64,000 nt of DNA from JAIQFL01 sp035295745 (GTDB lineage Bacteria; Acidobacteriota; Terriglobia; Bryobacterales; Bryobacteraceae). Position numbers and translations under genes: made by a program. This document shows positions 61,124 to 64,000 of the stretch, piece by piece; within the stretch, counting starts at the first letter, position 1, and each line of letters starts with the position of its first letter. The stretch lies in NCBI GenBank assembly GCA_035295745.1, contig DATGIL010000061.1, positions 99,386 to 163,385 on the forward strand, given 5' to 3'. The notes under the pieces are model-generated. The model saw nothing but the letters and a program-made list of their open reading frames with translations. It had not been told where the DNA came from and ran no database searches.

Positions 61124-61753
61124 TCATTGTGCCGGCACGGTCAAAAACCGGCGATTGATCAGAACCCCGCCGCCAATCAGAACGAAAATCACGGCAGTGA
61201 ACAGCAGGAACCAGCCCCAGTATTGTGTCGGATGCGCTACTACTCGCACCAGATGACGGCCAAAGTGTTCCACTAGTAGAGCCAAGCCTGCATACCGCAC
61301 CCACCGGCAGATGAAGACCACGCTGAGATACCGGCCCAAATGGTATTCCGAAGCGCCGGCGGCCGCGAAAACCAGACTGGTGGGGAAGGGAAAAGGAATG
61401 GCCGTGGAAGCCACCAGGGTCCCCGTCCCCCATTTCTTAAAAATGTCCAGGAATGCGGCCACCCTGGCTGTTCCAAATCTACTGTCGAGATAAGCCTGGC
61501 CGGCCTTGCGCGCCAGTCGAAAAGTGATGTAGGCACCGATCGTCGAGCCCACCGTTGCCACGGCGGCATACTCGTACCACGGCAGGCGGTGGGTGGAAAC
61601 CAGAATGGCGATGAGGATGTCGGGGCCGCCAAAAGTCGGCAGTGGAGAGCTATCGAGAATAGTGAGAAAAAAGAGCCCGAATGCGCCCAGGTGGCGGAAT
61701 ATCGAAAGGATGGAGTGCCCACGATTCGCGGCTTGGAGCAGAACGTTTAACAT
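61124..61753 (-). CDS. DedA/VTT-domain membrane protein (YqaA-like)
   Basis: 209 residues from the ATG at 61753 (MLNVLLQAANRGHSILSIFR); the frame extends to 61792. Five or so hydrophobic segments are seen. The VTT pattern is present in FFLTILDSSPLPTFGGPDIL, followed by TVGSTIGAYITFRLARKAGQ and the helix-break motif IPFPFPTSLVFAAAG. DedA-type proteins help move phospholipid carriers or maintain envelope homeostasis. It is a single gene, convergent with ispG. Confidence 0.78.
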   Translation of the reverse strand: MLNVLLQAANRGHSILSIFRHLGAFGLFFLTILDSSPLPTFGGPDILIAILVSTHRLPWYEYAAVATVGSTIGAYITFRLARKAGQAYLDSRFGTARVAAFLDIFKKWGTGTLVASTAIPFPFPTSLVFAAAGASEYHLGRYLSVVFICRWVRYAGLALLVEHFGRHLVRVVAHPTQYWGWFLLFTAVIFVLIGGGVLINRRFLTVPAQ

Positions 61754-61959
61754 TCGGCACTCGAGTGGTTTGGAGCGGCCGGAACCGGACATCCTAATGA
61801 TAGCGGAACTGTCGTGGATATGGGCCGCTCGAACTTACGAGTCAAGGTGACCGACCCGGTTGGCAGTAATCTGTTTGCACCGCTAGCCCCAGATCTGGTC
61901 CAGGCCCAAGAGCGGTCAAATCCTTCTTGAAGCGACATTTCTGAGAGGAACGGCCGCTC

Positions 61960-63495
61960 GTGGGCACTAACCAAGTCATGGCACTTTTCCGAACCCGGTC
62001 TGCGGCGGTCTATGGCATTGAAGCTCATGTCATCGATGTGGAAGTCGACATGTACAACGGATCGGCCCGGGACTTCGTTACCGTCGGAATGCCGGATACG
62101 GCCGTCCGCGAAAGCCGCGAACGCATCAAATCTGCGCTCCTGAACTCCGGTTTCGGCTACCCGAGCAAGTCGGTGACGATTAACCTGGCACCCGCCAACG
62201 TTCGCAAAGAGGGTGTCGGGTTCGATCTACCCATGGCAATCGGCATTCTGGGTGCTATGGGCATGGCCAAAGCCGCCGATCAGCACTTGCTAGTTGGGGA
62301 ACTGTCGCTCGATGGGACACTCCGTCCGGTTCGCGGAGTGCTTTCGATCGCTGCGTGCGCGCGCCGGCTCGGTATTGCCAACGTGGTGGTCCCGGCGGAC
62401 AATGCGGCCGAAGCCGGAGTAACGGAAGGAATCCGTGTGTTTGGAATGCGGAACCTCGCCGAAGTCGTGGCCTATCTCAGTGAACCGGAACGATTCTGTT
62501 CTTATTTGGCGCCTCCGGTTACTGCGTTCTCGCCGGATGCCTCTGTCCCAGACTTCCGCGATGTTCGCGGCCAGGCAACAGCTAAGCGTGCTCTGGAGGT
62601 TGCCGCGGCAGGGCACCACAATGTGTTGATGATCGGCCCGCCAGGATCGGGCAAATCAATGCTGGCCAAGAGATTCGCCGGTATCCTACCACCGCTGACA
62701 TTCGAGGAAGCACTGGAGACTACGCAGATCCACAGCGTCGCAGGTCTGCTGCCGAGGGGCGCCGGGCTGATGTCACAACGGCCATTTCGGGCTCCGCATC
62801 ACACGGTTTCGGATGCTGGCCTGATCGGGGGCGGCTCGGGGATGCCCCGTCCTGGCGAGGTAAGCCTCGCGCACAACGGAGTGCTCTTTCTCGACGAACT
62901 CCCGGAGTTTGCCCGCAATGTTTTGGAAATGCTGAGACAACCGTTAGAAGACCGGTCGGTTACTTTGGCGCGAAGCAACATGACTCTAGAGTTCCCGGCA
63001 AGCCTGATCGTTCTGTGTGCGCTTAACCCATGCCGGTGTGGCCATCTTGGTGATCCGTCCCGCGAATGCCGCTGCACTCCAGGACAAGTTCAACAATATC
63101 TGAATAAGATCAGCGGTCCGCTACTGGACCGAATTGATCTTCATATCGAAGTTCCGGCCGTGCCGTATCGGGAACTTCGGGAGAAGAGCGACGGAATGTC
63201 CTCGTCGGAGATGCGTCAACGTGTGGAGAAGGCACGTTCCGTTCAACGGGATCGAGGGTTCTACAACGCGCATCTTCCCTCTTCGCTCCTGCGGAAGGTC
63301 TGTGAGCTGGACGAAGCCGGCGAACGAATGCTGGAAATGGCGGTGCGCCGATTGGGACTCTCGGCGCGTGCACATGACCGCATCCTCAAGGTTGCGCGCA
63401 CGATTGCCGACATGGACCAGAAGGAACATTTGGCCGCAAAGCATTTAGCGGAAGCCGTGCAGTACAGAAGCCTGGATCGGAACTACTGGAGCTAA
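61960..63495 (+). CDS. YifB/ComM-family Mg-chelatase-like AAA+ ATPase
   Basis: 511 residues from the GTG at 61960, preceded by AGAGGAA about 9 bases upstream. The ATG at 61978 (MALFRTRSAAVYGIEAHVID) is closer to the usual start of the family but has no ribosome-binding site. The Lon-like N-terminal domain includes GMPDTAVRESRERIKSALLN. The AAA+ core has Walker A GPPGSGKSM, the Walker B-like GVLFLDELPEF and the arginine finger segment; a Cys cluster (CNPCRCGHLGD, CRC) is typical. ComM is a branch-migration helicase for natural transformation in the organisms where it has been studied. There are no other competence genes nearby. Confidence 0.92.
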   Translation: MGTNQVMALFRTRSAAVYGIEAHVIDVEVDMYNGSARDFVTVGMPDTAVRESRERIKSALLNSGFGYPSKSVTINLAPANVRKEGVGFDLPMAIGILGAMGMAKAADQHLLVGELSLDGTLRPVRGVLSIAACARRLGIANVVVPADNAAEAGVTEGIRVFGMRNLAEVVAYLSEPERFCSYLAPPVTAFSPDASVPDFRDVRGQATAKRALEVAAAGHHNVLMIGPPGSGKSMLAKRFAGILPPLTFEEALETTQIHSVAGLLPRGAGLMSQRPFRAPHHTVSDAGLIGGGSGMPRPGEVSLAHNGVLFLDELPEFARNVLEMLRQPLEDRSVTLARSNMTLEFPASLIVLCALNPCRCGHLGDPSRECRCTPGQVQQYLNKISGPLLDRIDLHIEVPAVPYRELREKSDGMSSSEMRQRVEKARSVQRDRGFYNAHLPSSLLRKVCELDEAGERMLEMAVRRLGLSARAHDRILKVARTIADMDQKEHLAAKHLAEAVQYRSLDRNYWS

Positions 63496-63502
63496 ACAGG
63501 TC

Positions 63503-63613
63503 GTGCCGGAACTGTCGACACCTGAAGCGCACAAGCGGTTGATGCTCGTCGAGATATTGGTATTGACGGATGCCGGATTCGGACGCTGGCTGAGTCCGCA
63601 GATTGGAGCATAG
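63503..63613 (+). CDS. Tiny ORF after yifB, doubtful
   Basis: A 36-residue ORF from a GTG (VPELSTPEAHKRLMLVEILV, then LTDAGFGRWLSPQIGA) begins 8 bases after the yifB stop. Its composition is protein-like, but no ribosome-binding site or family is recognised; it may be the remnant of a longer gene cut by the repeat that follows. Confidence 0.2.
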   Translation: MPELSTPEAHKRLMLVEILVLTDAGFGRWLSPQIGA

Positions 63614-63628
63614 CTCGGCTAGCGGAAC

Positions 63629-63862
63629 TTCACGGTCGCAGCTCGTAAGTTCGCGCGATCGTGCGCTTGCGAGCCGCGCGCGTAAGCAAGCGATCTTTGA
63701 CTGCTTTTTGCGGCGTCGCGGCAACGCTCCCTCACGGTCGCGGCTCGTATGTTCGCGATACGTGCGCTTGCGAGCCGCGCGCGTAAGCAAGCGATCTTTG
63801 ACCGCTTTTAGCGGCGTCGCGGCAACGCTCCCTCACGGTCGCGGCTCGTAAGTTCCGATACT
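63629..63862. repeat. 101-bp tandem copies of the dispersed GC-rich hairpin repeat
   Basis: GTGCGCTTGCGAGCCGCGCG starts at 63661 and again at 63762, so the period is 101 bases, and a partial unit lies before. Each unit holds a hairpin with perfect 7-bp arms CGCTTGC and GCAAGCG, plus the block GGCGTCGCGGCAACGCTCCC and TCACGGTCGCGGCTCGTA. Related copies are at 1-124 and, inverted, at 39200-39383. Confidence 0.8.
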
Positions 63863-63956
63863 TCGGCGCTCTCGAGAAATAGTCCAGACTTGCTAGCCAA
63901 GACCGACCCACTCACCTTTGCATAGGAAAAAAGGACGGCCGAGAAGTAGGTGACGA

Positions 63957-64000
63957 TGAGTCACCATGCCGGCCGCCGCCAAGCCTCCGCGGAAAAAGTC
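63957..64000 (+). CDS. Possible start of a gene cut by the window edge
   Basis: Two nested ATGs (63957 and 63971) run open to the edge; the second reads MPAAAKPPRKKV-like, a plausible basic N terminus. A purine-rich stretch (GGAAAAAAGGACGG, 63927-63940) lies upstream at a distance. Too little is present to name a product. Confidence 0.2.

Overview
The window looks like a chromosomal segment of a GC-rich acidobacterium of the Solibacter/Bryobacter type. This rests on gene families, not on a marker gene: eight ADOP-type (acidobacterial duplicated orphan permease) proteins, a TIGR03435-type secreted protein, a protein ending in the Solibacter C-terminal domain (TIGR03437-like), small PadR regulators wired to ADOPs, and an ECF sigma factor paired with a Ser/Thr kinase. 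I found no rRNA, tRNA, CRISPR array, transposase, integrase or prophage gene.

Layout. 0.1-19 kb: six ADOP permeases, three with their own PadR regulator translationally coupled or adjacent, and one TIGR03435 protein inserted among them. 19-21 kb: a divergent pair of signalling proteins, a coiled-coil protein with a decayed GGDEF domain and a GAF-PAS protein with no output domain. 21-25.5 kb: a tightly overlapping minus-strand operon, thiE, two APC amino-acid permeases and a secreted alpha/beta hydrolase. 25.6-29.1 kb: ECF sigma factor followed by a membrane Ser/Thr kinase with a TolB/PD40-type propeller. 29.2-32 kb: an unusual protein whose C-terminal half resembles the plant IQM proteins, then a DinB-like protein, a DUF1440 membrane protein and a small hypothetical. 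32.3-35.4 kb: a fourth PadR-ADOP module. 35.4-41.4 kb: an accessory, partly decayed stretch with a frameshifted ADP-ribosylation/crystallin-J1-like pseudogene, a hicBA toxin-antitoxin pair between 42-bp direct repeats, a secreted esterase, an AraC regulator with a doubtful 5' end, and degraded ORFs. 41.5-55 kb: a GH3 glycosidase with a ROK repressor behind it, a three-gene envelope locus, a CPBP protease, an MBL-fold hydrolase, the TIGR03437 protein, a Ca2+/H+ antiporter and uronate isomerase. 55-63.5 kb: an eighth ADOP, then housekeeping genes recN, ispG, a DedA-like membrane protein and a YifB/ComM ATPase.

How it works together. The PadR-ADOP modules share one regulatory plan: the start codon lies only about 12-20 bases after the -10 box, and a palindrome unique to each module lies between them. 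This suggests a set of autoregulated, mutually distinct switches. Two ADOPs lack a linked PadR but have palindromes in their promoter regions, and one of these resembles the operator of a PadR elsewhere in the cluster. The GH3 enzyme, ROK regulator and uronate isomerase fit a plant-polymer-degrading life style.

A dispersed GC-rich hairpin repeat occurs at both edges of the window and, inverted, at 39.2 kb. All family assignments are from reading the translated sequences and from memory of the families; no database search was run.
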